Assembly: GCA_049889395.1 (NCBI GenBank)
Contig: JBMHDM010000049.1
Coordinates: 1 to 23,646 of the forward strand
Source: UBA3537 sp049889395
GTDB lineage: Bacteria; Bacteroidota; Bacteroidia; Flavobacteriales; Flavobacteriaceae
Length of the DNA: 23,646 nucleotides
Direction: 5' to 3'
Every line of letters begins with the position of its first letter. The first letter of the stretch is position 1. Below, one piece after another: positions 1-8,675 of this stretch. A program made the translations under genes and the position numbers. Below the pieces are notes generated by a model. It did not search any database and was not told where the DNA came from. It saw nothing but the letters and a program-made list of their open reading frames with translations.

Positions 1-512
1 TAGGCCCATTTTTAGGGAAAAATTTTGCTTCGTCAATATCGCCATGGATAGTCACTTTAGACGCATTAGAACCCTTTCGCGTTGATGGTCCTAAACAATA
101 CCCTACTCCTCTTAATTACTTACAATTTGAGGGCCAAAAAAGCTTTGACATCAATTTGGAAGTTGCCATAAAACCAGAAAACAATAGCGAAACTGTAGTG
201 ACTAAATCTAATTTCAAATATATGTACTGGAATATGGCTCAACAGCTGGCTCATCATACCGTGAATGGCTGTCCTGTGAATGCTGGCGATATGATGGGAA
301 GCGGAACAATTTCTGGTTCAACCCCTGATTCATATGGCTCGATGCTTGAATTAGCTTGGAAAGGTGAAAAGCCTTTAAAATTGAATGATGGTTCTTTTCG
401 AAAATTCATAGAAGATAATGATACGGTAATTTTGAGGGGTCATTGCAAAAATGACGCCGTCAGAATTGGTTTTGGCGAAGTAAAAACCAAACTATTACCA
501 AGTTCAGAATAA
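1..512 (+). CDS. Fumarylacetoacetase, C-terminal part (5' end outside window)
   Basis: This is the C-terminal ~169 residues of fumarylacetoacetase (EC 3.7.1.2), which cleaves 4-fumarylacetoacetate to fumarate and acetoacetate in the last step of tyrosine/homogentisate degradation. The frame is open from position 3, so the gene starts upstream of the window. Visible FAH hallmarks are NFASSISPWIVTLDALEPFR near the left edge, QLAHHTVNGCPVNAGDMMGS, the GTISG turn (it carries the active-site Thr of the mammalian enzyme) and GSMLELAWKG (it carries the conserved Glu). The usual protein has about 420-430 residues, so roughly 40% is present; the metal-binding part lies outside. No internal ATG gives a sensible shorter protein. 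Confidence 0.95.
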   Translation, partial: GPFLGKNFASSISPWIVTLDALEPFRVDGPKQYPTPLNYLQFEGQKSFDINLEVAIKPENNSETVVTKSNFKYMYWNMAQQLAHHTVNGCPVNAGDMMGSGTISGSTPDSYGSMLELAWKGEKPLKLNDGSFRKFIEDNDTVILRGHCKNDAVRIGFGEVKTKLLPSSE

Positions 513-714
513 TTCAAAGATTTCGAAACACGTTTTTTACATTTATCTCAATTTGATTCTTTTTTTTTGATTAAAGTTGAATCTTCAATGCCTTAAAATC
601 AATAATTCGTAATTTTTATCAGATTGTTTTTTAAATGCACTAAATGCAATAGATTTACTCCTTAATTGCTCTAATAAAGTCTCTTATTTATAAGATTCTT
701 TTAAACTCACAGAC
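513..714. other. Intergenic region upstream of the threonine operon
   Basis: This AT-rich gap of 202 bases separates fumarylacetoacetase from thrA. No convincing TAnnTTTG -7 box was found, only partial matches. The only ATG-initiated frames in the right half are two-codon ORFs, so there is no threonine/isoleucine leader peptide of the enterobacterial attenuator kind. A tandem 9-base direct repeat (TAAATGCAC/TAAATGCAA) sits at 632-649. A weak GATTC/GAATC inverted repeat around 555-590 could be part of a terminator but is not convincing. Confidence 0.5.
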
Positions 715-3165
715 ATGAAAGTTTTAAAATTTGGAGGAACTTCTGTAGGTTCTTCAAAGAATATTCGAAAGGTTGCTAAAATAGTAAAAGACTCTGTAGA
801 AACAAGCCAGGTAATTGTGGTCGTATCTGCTGTTGGTGGTATAACAGATAAATTAATTTCAGCCTCATCTAAAGCGATTCAAAACGATCAATCCTATAAG
901 TTAGATTTTGAAAATATTAAGCAACAGCATTTCCAAATCATTGATGAACTGCTCTCAGCTGATGTTTTGGCAAATACAAAAGAAATCATTCAAAATAAAA
1001 TGTCAGAGATTGAGGATTTACTTCATGGCATTTGTTTGGTTAATGAACTATCCGCAAAAACAACGGATAGACTGTTGAGTTATGGGGAACTTATTTCATC
1101 ATTAATCGTCTTTGAGTTTATGCAACAACAAGGGTTTAATGTTCAACTTAAAAACAGTCAAAATTTAATTGTTACCGATTCAAACTTCACTAATGCATCG
1201 GTTCAGTTTGACGAAACCAATGCCAATATTACGGCCTATTTTGAGAACAACACGAAACAAATTACAGTGATGCCTGGGTTTATATCAAAATCAGAAGATG
1301 ATAAAAACACGACCTTAGGTCGAGGCGGTTCTGATTACACAGCTGCCATTGTGGCGTCAGCTTTAAATGCAGAAATGTTAGAAATCTGGACAGATGTTAG
1401 TGGTATGTTTACAACAAATCCAAAACTGGTCAAACAAGCCAAACCTATTTCAAAATTATCTTATTTTGAGGCTATTGAGCTTTCTCATTTTGGTGCAAAA
1501 GTATTATATCCTCCTACTATTTTGCCTGTACTTTCAAAAGATATTCCAATATTAATCAAAAACACACTTGCACCTGATGATGAAGGGACTTTGATTACTA
1601 GAACAGTAAACAATGGTCAATTCAATCCCATAAAGGGTATTAGTAATGTGAATGATATTTCATTGCTTACACTACAAGGAAATGGCATGGTTGGTGTCCC
1701 TGGTTTTTCAAAACGGCTATTTGAAACGCTTGCTAATGAAAAAATCAATATAATAATTACCACTCAGGCCTCATCCGAACACTCCATTTGTATAGGAATT
1801 TCAGATAAAGATGCTAAACGTGCAAAACTAGCCATCGATGTAGAGTTTGAAAGTGAAATATCTTTACTAAAAATTGATCCAATCGTTGTGGAATCCAATC
1901 TTTCTATTGTAGCAGTTGTTGGCGATAAAATGAAAAACCATCAGGGCATCAGTGGTCGAATGTTTAGTGCTTTAGGAAAAAATAATGTTAACATTAGAGC
2001 CATTGCACAAGGTGCATCAGAACGAAACATCACAGCGGTTATATCTAAACAGGATGTCAAAAAAGCGTTGAATAGCCTACACGAAACTTTTTTTGAAGCC
2101 CAAATTAAGCATATTAATTTATTCATAGCAGGAGTTGGTAATGTTGGTCGTTCTCTCGTTGAACAAATTAGACAACAGCATAAATACGTACAAGACAATT
2201 TAAAACTAAAGATCAAAGTTATAGGTCTGTCAAACTCTAAAACCATGGTGTTTGATGAAAATGGTTTAGATTTAAACAATTGGCAAGAGCTGTTATCAAA
2301 CGGCGAAACAACTCACCCCAATAAGTTTTTTGACCAAACTAAACTTTTTAATCTCAGAAATTCAATTTTTATAGATATTACGGCCAGCCATACAATAGCC
2401 AATACCTATGATAAATATCTTAAAGAAAGCATAGCAGTAGTAGCTTGCAACAAGATTGCCTGTTCGAGTTCCATTGATTTTTACAAGAATCTAAAACACT
2501 TGTCAAAACAATACAATGCCCCTTTTCTATTTGAAACCAACGTGGGTGCTGGCTTACCCGTGATTGACACGCTCAATAATTTGATTGCGTCTGGCGATGA
2601 AATAGTTAAAATTCAAGCCGTTCTGTCTGGAAGTTTAAACTTCATTTTTAATAATTTTAAGTCCACTACCACTTTTGCATCTGTAGTTAAACAAGCGCAA
2701 GTCGAGGGCTATACAGAACCGGACCCTAGTATAGATTTAAGCGGTGTGGATGTGGCTCGAAAGCTTCTTATTTTGGCACGTGAATCTGGTCGATCTTTAG
2801 AAATTGAAGACATTACAAACATTAATTTTTTACCTGAAGAAGCTTTAAAATCAAACACTATTGACACCTTTTATGATGTTTTGAAACAAAACGAGGCGGT
2901 ATTTCAAGCTTTGCTTTCAAAAGCCTCTGTCAATGGTTGTAAACTCAAATATGTTGCTACATATAGCAATGGCAAAGCCCAAGTTGGTCTAGAAGAAATC
3001 CCAGAGGAACACCCCTTTTATAATCTTGAAGGTAAAGATAATATTGTGATGTTTTTTACCAAACGATATACTTCTCAACCGCTCATAATTAAGGGGGCTG
3101 GAGCGGGTGCCGATGTCACCGCTTCAGGTCTTTTTGCAGATATCATTAGAGCTTCAAATATTTAA
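715..3165 (+). CDS. thrA: Bifunctional aspartokinase / homoserine dehydrogenase
   Basis: This 816-residue fusion catalyses the first and third steps of the aspartate pathway: phosphorylation of aspartate, and NAD(P)H reduction of aspartate semialdehyde to homoserine. The aspartokinase domain (about residues 1-290) has KFGGTSVG at 5-12 and GRGGSDYTA at 202-210. Two ACT-type regulatory repeats follow (about 310-455), including SGRMFSALGKNNVNIRAIAQ, the usual allosteric site. The homoserine dehydrogenase domain (about 465-812) opens with the dinucleotide motif GVGNVG at 473-478 and contains ETNVGAGLPVIDTLNNLIAS. Length matches ThrA/MetL-type fusions. It is followed after 2 bases by thrB and then thrC, so threonine is the pathway product; feedback inhibition through the ACT domains is expected from the family. 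Confidence 0.98.
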   Translation: MKVLKFGGTSVGSSKNIRKVAKIVKDSVETSQVIVVVSAVGGITDKLISASSKAIQNDQSYKLDFENIKQQHFQIIDELLSADVLANTKEIIQNKMSEIEDLLHGICLVNELSAKTTDRLLSYGELISSLIVFEFMQQQGFNVQLKNSQNLIVTDSNFTNASVQFDETNANITAYFENNTKQITVMPGFISKSEDDKNTTLGRGGSDYTAAIVASALNAEMLEIWTDVSGMFTTNPKLVKQAKPISKLSYFEAIELSHFGAKVLYPPTILPVLSKDIPILIKNTLAPDDEGTLITRTVNNGQFNPIKGISNVNDISLLTLQGNGMVGVPGFSKRLFETLANEKINIIITTQASSEHSICIGISDKDAKRAKLAIDVEFESEISLLKIDPIVVESNLSIVAVVGDKMKNHQGISGRMFSALGKNNVNIRAIAQGASERNITAVISKQDVKKALNSLHETFFEAQIKHINLFIAGVGNVGRSLVEQIRQQHKYVQDNLKLKIKVIGLSNSKTMVFDENGLDLNNWQELLSNGETTHPNKFFDQTKLFNLRNSIFIDITASHTIANTYDKYLKESIAVVACNKIACSSSIDFYKNLKHLSKQYNAPFLFETNVGAGLPVIDTLNNLIASGDEIVKIQAVLSGSLNFIFNNFKSTTTFASVVKQAQVEGYTEPDPSIDLSGVDVARKLLILARESGRSLEIEDITNINFLPEEALKSNTIDTFYDVLKQNEAVFQALLSKASVNGCKLKYVATYSNGKAQVGLEEIPEEHPFYNLEGKDNIVMFFTKRYTSQPLIIKGAGAGADVTASGLFADIIRASNI

Positions 3166-3167
3166 TT

Positions 3168-4091
3168 ATGGATTGTATCAAAATTTTTGCTCCTGCAACA
3201 GTTGCTAATGTTGGATGTGGATTCGATGTTTTAGGATTTTGTCTTGATAATATTGGAGATATTATGCAGGTCTCAAAATCACAAACAAAAGGAATTAAGA
3301 TTTCTAATGTTACAGGCTTTGAACTTCCACTAAACCCTAAAACGAATGTTGCTGGTGTATCTGCTTTAGCATTGTACGATACATTAGATATAGACTATGG
3401 TTTTGACATACAAATTGAAAAAAAAATCAAACCAGGAAGTGGTATAGGAAGTAGTGCTGCAAGTGCTGCAGGAAGTGTTTTTGCCATTAATGAATTACTG
3501 GGGCAACCATTTAGTAAAACAGAATTAGTACAATTTGCTCTTAAAGGCGAAGCTATGGCAAGCCAATCTGAGCATGCTGATAATCTTGCACCTGCTATTT
3601 TCGGTGGATTTACACTTATTAAAAACATCAACCCACTTCAAATTCTTCAACTTCCAACTCCAGAATATCTTTATGCCGTAATCATTCATCCACAAATTGA
3701 AATTAAAACTTCTGAATCTCGCGCTATCCTACCCCAATCGGTAGCTTTAAAAGATGCTGTTGTACAATGGTCTAATTTGGGAAGTTTAATTCATGCCCTA
3801 CATAGTTCAAACTATGATCTCATAGGACAATCCTTACAAGATGTTATCGTTGAGCCGCACAGAAGCAAGCTAATCCCGAATTATTTTAAATTAAAGCAAA
3901 TTGCATCAGACCATGGTGCTTTGGGAACTTCAATTTCAGGATCTGGTCCATCTATTTTTAGTCTTTGTAAAGGATCTAAAACAGCGCGTAGTGTAGAAGC
4001 CAACTTGATCAACTTTATGAATGAAACCAATTTACCGTTTGAGTCGTATCTGTCTAAAATTAATACCCAAGGCGTTAAAATCTTATCCTGA
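3168..4091 (+). CDS. thrB: Homoserine kinase
   Basis: This 307-residue GHMP-family kinase phosphorylates homoserine to O-phosphohomoserine with ATP, the fourth step of threonine synthesis. The GHMP ATP-binding loop is at about residues 89-102 (PGSGIGSSAASAAG). The N-terminal motif FAPATVANVGCGFDVLGF and the C-terminal GTSISGSGPSIFSL are typical of ThrB. Length is normal. It starts 2 bases after thrA and ends 5 bases before thrC, so the three are surely one transcript. An A9 run at about 3418-3426 lies in an ordinary EKKI stretch and does not interrupt the frame. Confidence 0.98.
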   Translation: MDCIKIFAPATVANVGCGFDVLGFCLDNIGDIMQVSKSQTKGIKISNVTGFELPLNPKTNVAGVSALALYDTLDIDYGFDIQIEKKIKPGSGIGSSAASAAGSVFAINELLGQPFSKTELVQFALKGEAMASQSEHADNLAPAIFGGFTLIKNINPLQILQLPTPEYLYAVIIHPQIEIKTSESRAILPQSVALKDAVVQWSNLGSLIHALHSSNYDLIGQSLQDVIVEPHRSKLIPNYFKLKQIASDHGALGTSISGSGPSIFSLCKGSKTARSVEANLINFMNETNLPFESYLSKINTQGVKILS

Positions 4092-4096
4092 ATATC

Positions 4097-5392
4097 ATGA
4101 TGTACTACAGCTTAAATCATAAGGCCCCAAAAACATCTTTTGAGAATGCAGTTCGAAAAGGCTTGGCACCAGACAGGGGCTTATATTTTCCTGAAACCAT
4201 CCAACCCCTACCCAAAAGATTTTTCGATAATTTCGATCAATTTTCTAATCATGATATTGCATTTGAAGTTATAAAGCAATTTGTTGGGAATGAGATCCCA
4301 TTTGAAAATCTAAAGCAAATTATTCAAGAAACTTTAAATTTTGATTTTCCAGTCGTCCAAATCGAGGAATCAATATCAACTTTGGAGTTATTTCATGGTC
4401 CAACTATGGCTTTCAAAGATGTTGGTGCAAGATTTATGGCCCGCTGTTTGGGATATTTTAATGCCAAAAATGAAAAAGAAGTAACAGTTTTGGTCGCTAC
4501 TTCAGGAGATACAGGAGGTGCAGTTGCCAATGGATTTTTAGGAGTTAAAGGTGTTAATGTGGTTATTTTATACCCAAGTAATAAAGTCAGTCATGTTCAG
4601 GAACAACAACTAACAACTTTGGGTCAAAATATAACTGCCTTAGAGGTTGATGGTACCTTCGACGACTGTCAAGACATGGTTAAAAAAGCATTTATAGACC
4701 AGGATCTAACATCTCAAATGGACCTCACTTCTGCCAATTCCATTAATGTAGCAAGATGGCTACCTCAAATGTTTTATTTCTTGTTTGCCTTCAAACAGTT
4801 AAAGTCTCATCAAAAGCCTATTGTGTTTTCAGTGCCTAGTGGTAATTTTGGAAATATTTGTGCTGGGATGGTTGCACAACGGTTAGGATTCCCATTTCAT
4901 CATTTTATAGCTGCAAACAATTCTAACAATGTTGTTACACGTTATTTAAAGACAGAAAACTACGACCCGCTCCCATCCATTCAGACCATAAGTAATGCCA
5001 TGGATGTTGGTAACCCAAGTAATTTTATTCGAATTCAAGCATTGTATGAAAATGATTTTAATCGCTTAAAATCAAGTTTATCTGCTTATTGTTTCACCGA
5101 TCAGGAAACAAAAGCAGCTATAGATGCAATTTATAAAACAACGGGATATATATTGGATCCACACGGAGCAGTTGGATATTTAGGGTGTCAGTCCTATTTG
5201 AAAGATAATCCGTCTTCAAATACGGTATTTTTGGAGACGGCTCACCCGACAAAATTTCTTGATGTCGTTCAACCCATAGTATCCAAAACTATTGGATTAC
5301 CACCTCAAATTAAGGCCGTTATGGATCGTCAAAAAAAAGCAATTTATATTTCGTCTTACAAGGAACTAAAAGCTCATTTATTAAATCGTTAA
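4097..5392 (+). CDS. thrC: Threonine synthase
   Basis: This 431-residue PLP enzyme converts O-phosphohomoserine to threonine, the last step of the operon's pathway. The PLP lysine is K107 in HGPTMAFKDVGARF. VATSGDTGGAVANGF is the phosphate-binding/active-site region, FSVPSGNFGNICAG is the glycine-rich PLP-phosphate loop, and the C-terminal region has LDPHGAVGY and ETAHPTKF. Length fits the class of threonine synthases found in E. coli and Bacteroidota. Two ATGs in a row (4097 and 4100) are possible starts; the choice changes only one residue. Confidence 0.98.
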   Translation: MMYYSLNHKAPKTSFENAVRKGLAPDRGLYFPETIQPLPKRFFDNFDQFSNHDIAFEVIKQFVGNEIPFENLKQIIQETLNFDFPVVQIEESISTLELFHGPTMAFKDVGARFMARCLGYFNAKNEKEVTVLVATSGDTGGAVANGFLGVKGVNVVILYPSNKVSHVQEQQLTTLGQNITALEVDGTFDDCQDMVKKAFIDQDLTSQMDLTSANSINVARWLPQMFYFLFAFKQLKSHQKPIVFSVPSGNFGNICAGMVAQRLGFPFHHFIAANNSNNVVTRYLKTENYDPLPSIQTISNAMDVGNPSNFIRIQALYENDFNRLKSSLSAYCFTDQETKAAIDAIYKTTGYILDPHGAVGYLGCQSYLKDNPSSNTVFLETAHPTKFLDVVQPIVSKTIGLPPQIKAVMDRQKKAIYISSYKELKAHLLNR

Positions 5393-5418
5393 AGCACTTT
5401 TAGAACTTTATTTTTAAT

Positions 5419-5426
5419 TAAATTTG
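5419..5426 (+). promoter_or_regulatory. Putative Bacteroidota -7 promoter box upstream of gcvT
   Basis: TAAATTTG matches the TAnnTTTG -7 consensus used by the primary sigma factor of Bacteroidota. It ends 17 bases before the gcvT ATG, giving a predicted leader of about 12-13 nt. No good -33 TTG was found at the usual spacing. Confidence 0.5.
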
Positions 5427-5443
5427 TGTTCTAATCTAGTGTT

Positions 5444-6529
5444 ATGAAAAAAACTGCTTTAAACTCAGTTCACAAAGGTTTAGGAGCCAGAATGGTTCCC
5501 TTTGCAGGGTATGATATGCCCGTCCAATATGAGGGTGTTATTACAGAACATGAAACCGTAAGAGAAAAAGTTGGTGTGTTTGATGTTTCACATATGGGTG
5601 AATTTTTAATCGAAGGCCCCAATGCATTGGCACTAATTCAGTCTGTTTCCTCAAACGATGCTTCCACCCTATCAGTTGGGAGAGCTCAATATAGTTGCTT
5701 ACCAAACGATACTGGCGGCATAGTAGATGATTTAATTATATACCGCTTAAAGCCTGAGACCTATTTGTTAGTAGTCAATGCGAGCAATATTGAAAAAGAC
5801 TGGAATTGGATTGTTTCAAAAAATCATATGGGGGCTAATATGCGTAACTTGAGTGATGATTATGCCCTTTTGGCCATTCAAGGTCCGAAAGCTGTTGAAG
5901 CAATGCAACCTTTAACAGATGTACATCTTTCGACAATTAAATTTTATCATTTTGTAATTGGTAATTTTGCAGGATTTGATAATGTTATCATTTCCGCAAC
6001 AGGCTATACTGGCAGTGGAGGATTCGAAATTTATTGTAAAAATGAAGTGGTCAAACAAGTTTGGGACAAGGTTTTTTTGGTTGGAAAAGATTTTGGAATA
6101 AAACCCATCGGACTAGCCGCTCGTGATACGCTACGTTTAGAAATGGGATATTGTTTATATGGCAATGATATTGATGACTCAACCTCACCTATTGAAGCTG
6201 GACTGGGTTGGATTACAAAATTTTCCAAGGACTTTACAAATTCTAAAGCACTTAAGGTCCAAAAAGAGAGTGGTGTTCATTCCAAATTAGTAGGATTTGA
6301 ACTACTGGAGCGAGGTATCCCAAGAAAAGATTATCCCATTGTGAATAGTCTTGGTGACACGATTGGCCGTGTAACTTCAGGTACTATGGCACCCTCACTA
6401 CAAAAGGGCATTGGACTTGGATATGTAGAAACGAATTCGGCAGTTGTAGGAACTACAATCGGTATTCAAATCAGAAAGAAAATCGTTCCAGCTGTTGTTG
6501 TCAAATTACCGTTTTATAAAAAAGGTTAA
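5444..6529 (+). CDS. gcvT: Glycine cleavage system T protein (aminomethyltransferase)
   Basis: This 361-residue folate-binding enzyme takes the aminomethyl group from the H-protein lipoyl arm and releases ammonia plus 5,10-methylene-tetrahydrofolate (EC 2.1.2.10). The sequence has VPFAGYDMPVQYEGVITEH near the N-terminus, VGVFDVSHMGE, GGIVDDLIIYR (containing the conserved Asp), ISATGYTGSGGFEIY, the GLAARDTLRLEMG folate-binding region, and the C-terminal GCV_T barrel with GRVTSGTMAPSLQKGIGLGY. Length is standard. GcvH and GcvP are not nearby, as is common in flavobacteria. An SDR gene follows after 9 bases and probably shares the transcript. Confidence 0.97.
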   Translation: MKKTALNSVHKGLGARMVPFAGYDMPVQYEGVITEHETVREKVGVFDVSHMGEFLIEGPNALALIQSVSSNDASTLSVGRAQYSCLPNDTGGIVDDLIIYRLKPETYLLVVNASNIEKDWNWIVSKNHMGANMRNLSDDYALLAIQGPKAVEAMQPLTDVHLSTIKFYHFVIGNFAGFDNVIISATGYTGSGGFEIYCKNEVVKQVWDKVFLVGKDFGIKPIGLAARDTLRLEMGYCLYGNDIDDSTSPIEAGLGWITKFSKDFTNSKALKVQKESGVHSKLVGFELLERGIPRKDYPIVNSLGDTIGRVTSGTMAPSLQKGIGLGYVETNSAVVGTTIGIQIRKKIVPAVVVKLPFYKKG

Positions 6530-6538
6530 CTTAACGCT

Positions 6539-7372
6539 ATGGCCAAGGCAAAACATCGTATTCTCATTCTTGGCGCAAGTGGGTTTTTGGGATATTCTAT
6601 TTATAAAGAGTTGTCACCATTTTACAAAACTTTTGGGACATACTGCACCCCAAAACAACTTTGGAAATCTAAGTCTAATTTTTTTGAATTTAATTTACAA
6701 TTCGATGACATAACTGAAATTTTAGAGCTGGTTAAACCAACCATAATAATTTCAGCTATAAGAGGCCCATTTCCTTCTCAAATGGTTTGTCACAAACATC
6801 TTTTAGAATACCTAGAAATTAATGACAAAACAAAAATTTTATTTTTATCGTCGGCAAATGTTTTTGATGCCTACAGTAAATACCCCAGTTATGAAATGGA
6901 CACAACCCTAAGTAACAGCATTTACGGTCACTTTAAAATTAGAATTGAACAACAATTATTGAGACTTCCAAAACAACAAGTTTCGATCATCCGCTTACCC
7001 ATGGTTTTTGGACCAAACGCTCCCCGTATTCGAGAGATGTTAACCCTAAACCAACTTGATGCATCCATTGAGCTATTCCCCAACCTAGTGATGAATATTA
7101 GTACTAATCAATGGGTTACACGACAAATACATTATATCATCAATCGAAACAAAAGTGGTATTTTTCATTGTGGAAGTTCAGATTTGGTTCATCATGACGA
7201 TTTTATAAAAGATATGGTCAGACACCTCAAACTAAAAGAACCAAAATTTAAATTTGTTTTCACCACAAATGATATCCGATATTTAGCGGTTTTACCCAAG
7301 TATAATCTTTTGCCAACTCACTTACAATTTGACAGTCAAAGCATCTTTGATGATATCATAACTGCTTCATAA
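6539..7372 (+). CDS. NAD(P)-dependent sugar epimerase/reductase-like SDR (RmlD-like)
   Basis: This 277-residue extended short-chain dehydrogenase/reductase carries the Rossmann motif LGASGFLG at residues 11-18 and the catalytic pair Y129xxxK133 (IYGHFK), with serines at 104-105 (FLSSANVFDA). The layout resembles dTDP-4-dehydrorhamnose reductase and NAD-dependent epimerases, which act on nucleotide sugars, but the substrate cannot be told from sequence alone. There are no other sugar-nucleotide genes beside it. It begins 9 bases after gcvT and is probably cotranscribed; the YebC gene after it has its own promoter box. Confidence 0.8.
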   Translation: MAKAKHRILILGASGFLGYSIYKELSPFYKTFGTYCTPKQLWKSKSNFFEFNLQFDDITEILELVKPTIIISAIRGPFPSQMVCHKHLLEYLEINDKTKILFLSSANVFDAYSKYPSYEMDTTLSNSIYGHFKIRIEQQLLRLPKQQVSIIRLPMVFGPNAPRIREMLTLNQLDASIELFPNLVMNISTNQWVTRQIHYIINRNKSGIFHCGSSDLVHHDDFIKDMVRHLKLKEPKFKFVFTTNDIRYLAVLPKYNLLPTHLQFDSQSIFDDIITAS

Positions 7373-7378
7373 TTTACT

Positions 7379-7386
7379 TATATTTG
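7379..7386 (+). promoter_or_regulatory. Putative -7 promoter box upstream of the YebC-family gene
   Basis: TATATTTG is an exact TAnnTTTG match starting 7 bases after the stop codon of the SDR gene and ending 30 bases before the YebC ATG. It suggests that this gene is transcribed separately from gcvT-SDR. Confidence 0.5.
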
Positions 7387-7416
7387 TGAATCATTTTTAA
7401 ATAAATATCAATTTCT

Positions 7417-8133
7417 ATGGGCAGAGCATTTGAATTTAGAAAAGCAAGGAAAATGAAGCGTTGGTCAGCTATGAGCAAGGCTTTCACTCGTATAGGAAAA
7501 GACATCGTAATGGCTGTTAAAGAAGGCGGACCAGATCCAGAACATAACTCAAGGTTACGTGCTGTTATCCAAAATGCCAAAGCTGTAAATATGCCAAAGG
7601 ACAATGTAGAGCGTGCCATAAAACGAGCTAGTGACAAGAGCCAAGAAGATTACAAAGAAGTTTTATTTGAAGGATATGGCCCACACGGCATTGCTATACT
7701 AGTCGAAACAGCTACAGACAATAATACTAGGACAGTTGCCAATGTTCGAAGTTATTTCAATAAATGTAATGGCAATCTTGGCACCTCTGGCTCTGTTGTA
7801 TTTATGTTTGATCACACTTGTAATTTTAGGATTGATGCTGAAGGAATTGATCCTGAACAACTAGAACTAGAATTAATTGATTTTGGTGCTGAAGAAGTTT
7901 TTATTGACGATGATGGAATTTTAATTTATGCCCCTTTCGAAAGTTTTGGCGCTATTCAATCCGAACTTGAATCTCGGGAAATCAACATTCTCTCGTCGGG
8001 ATTTGAACGAATTCCACAAACGACTAAAGCGCTTGATTCGGATCAAGCCGCAGATGTCGAAAAATTGTTAGAAAAGTTGGAGGAGGATGATGACGTTCAA
8101 AATATTTATCACTCCATGCAAGAGTCGGTGTAG
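7417..8133 (+). CDS. YebC/PmpR/TACO1-family protein
   Basis: This 238-residue protein belongs to the YebC/TACO1 family. Members have been described as DNA-binding transcriptional regulators (PmpR) and more recently as translation factors that act on the ribosome at proline-rich or other stalling stretches. The family signatures are present: MGRAFEFRKARKMKRWSAMS at the N-terminus, the IGKDIVMAVKEGGPDPEHN segment, NMPKDNVERAIKRAS, the middle domain (LFEGYGPHGIAILVE) and the acidic C-terminal domain. Length is normal. Its last 25 bases overlap the end of the convergent PlsC-like gene on the other strand. Confidence 0.95.
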   Translation: MGRAFEFRKARKMKRWSAMSKAFTRIGKDIVMAVKEGGPDPEHNSRLRAVIQNAKAVNMPKDNVERAIKRASDKSQEDYKEVLFEGYGPHGIAILVETATDNNTRTVANVRSYFNKCNGNLGTSGSVVFMFDHTCNFRIDAEGIDPEQLELELIDFGAEEVFIDDDGILIYAPFESFGAIQSELESREINILSSGFERIPQTTKALDSDQAADVEKLLEKLEEDDDVQNIYHSMQESV

Positions 8134-8675
8134 GACAATTCTGGAATCTTTCCTTTTACGCCTTTAAAAAAATTGGACATAAATTTAAAATCGGCTTCTA
8201 CGTTGTTTGTTGGGTAAAATGGTTCTGAGAAATTATTGACTTTATTTTCAAAATCCAAAGTGAACATCAAAATTGGAACGTTTGCTTGTATAGCAATATA
8301 GTAAAATCCAGTTTTCCATTTGTCCACTTTTTGGCGCGTTCCTTCTGGAGAAAGTGCCATTCTAAAACACTCCTTATCCTGAAACAAACGTGCTATAGCA
8401 TCTACTTGTCTTTCATTCTTTTGTCGTTCAACAGGTGAGCCACCCAAAGCTCGAAAGAGCCAACCGGTTAATGGATTGAATAGTGATTTTTTACCTACAA
8501 AATTGGCCTGTATTCCTAAAACACTACGAAGTAATACACCAATATAGAAATCATGCCAACTGGTGTGCGGCACAGCTATAATAACAGCTTTCTTGACCTT
8601 ATCAAAGTCCTTAAAACCAGTGACTTTCCAGCCCAGTAGTTTGAAATAAATAAATTTTGAAATGGCTCTAAACAT
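8109..8675 (-). CDS. PlsC-like 1-acylglycerol-3-phosphate acyltransferase family protein
   Basis: From the chosen start this is a 188-residue LPLAT/PlsC-superfamily acyltransferase. The catalytic HX4D motif is H37-TSWH-D42, the second block is GGSPVERQK (78-86), and the third block is SPEGTR (109-114). The first ~20 residues are hydrophobic/basic and may touch the membrane. The frame is open up to 8729, but the ATG at 8675 overlaps the kdnB stop by one base (TAATG), a translational-coupling arrangement, so I prefer it. The protein is short compared with full PlsC (about 245 aa) and resembles the small AGPAT-like proteins often seen in flavobacteria. It sits third in the kdsB-kdnB operon, which hints at a role in envelope lipid or LPS assembly; the acyl acceptor is unknown. 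Its 3' end overlaps that of the YebC gene. Confidence 0.88.
   Translation of the reverse strand: MFRAISKFIYFKLLGWKVTGFKDFDKVKKAVIIAVPHTSWHDFYIGVLLRSVLGIQANFVGKKSLFNPLTGWLFRALGGSPVERQKNERQVDAIARLFQDKECFRMALSPEGTRQKVDKWKTGFYYIAIQANVPILMFTLDFENKVNNFSEPFYPTNNVEADFKFMSNFFKGVKGKIPELSYTDSCME

Noticed and set aside
513..714. Threonine attenuator with leader peptide
   Set aside because: No ORF with Thr/Ile codons exists in the gap; the ATGs in the right half open two-codon frames.
3418..3426. A9 run in thrB as a second slippage site
   Set aside because: It is in the middle of a metabolic enzyme, not at a domain border, and lacks the A_AAA_AAG phase; treated as an ordinary lysine run and as a caution for the dnaX case.
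5393..5418. Terminator between thrC and gcvT
   Set aside because: Only a 5-bp TAAAG/CTTTA inverted repeat with a long loop was seen; too weak to call.
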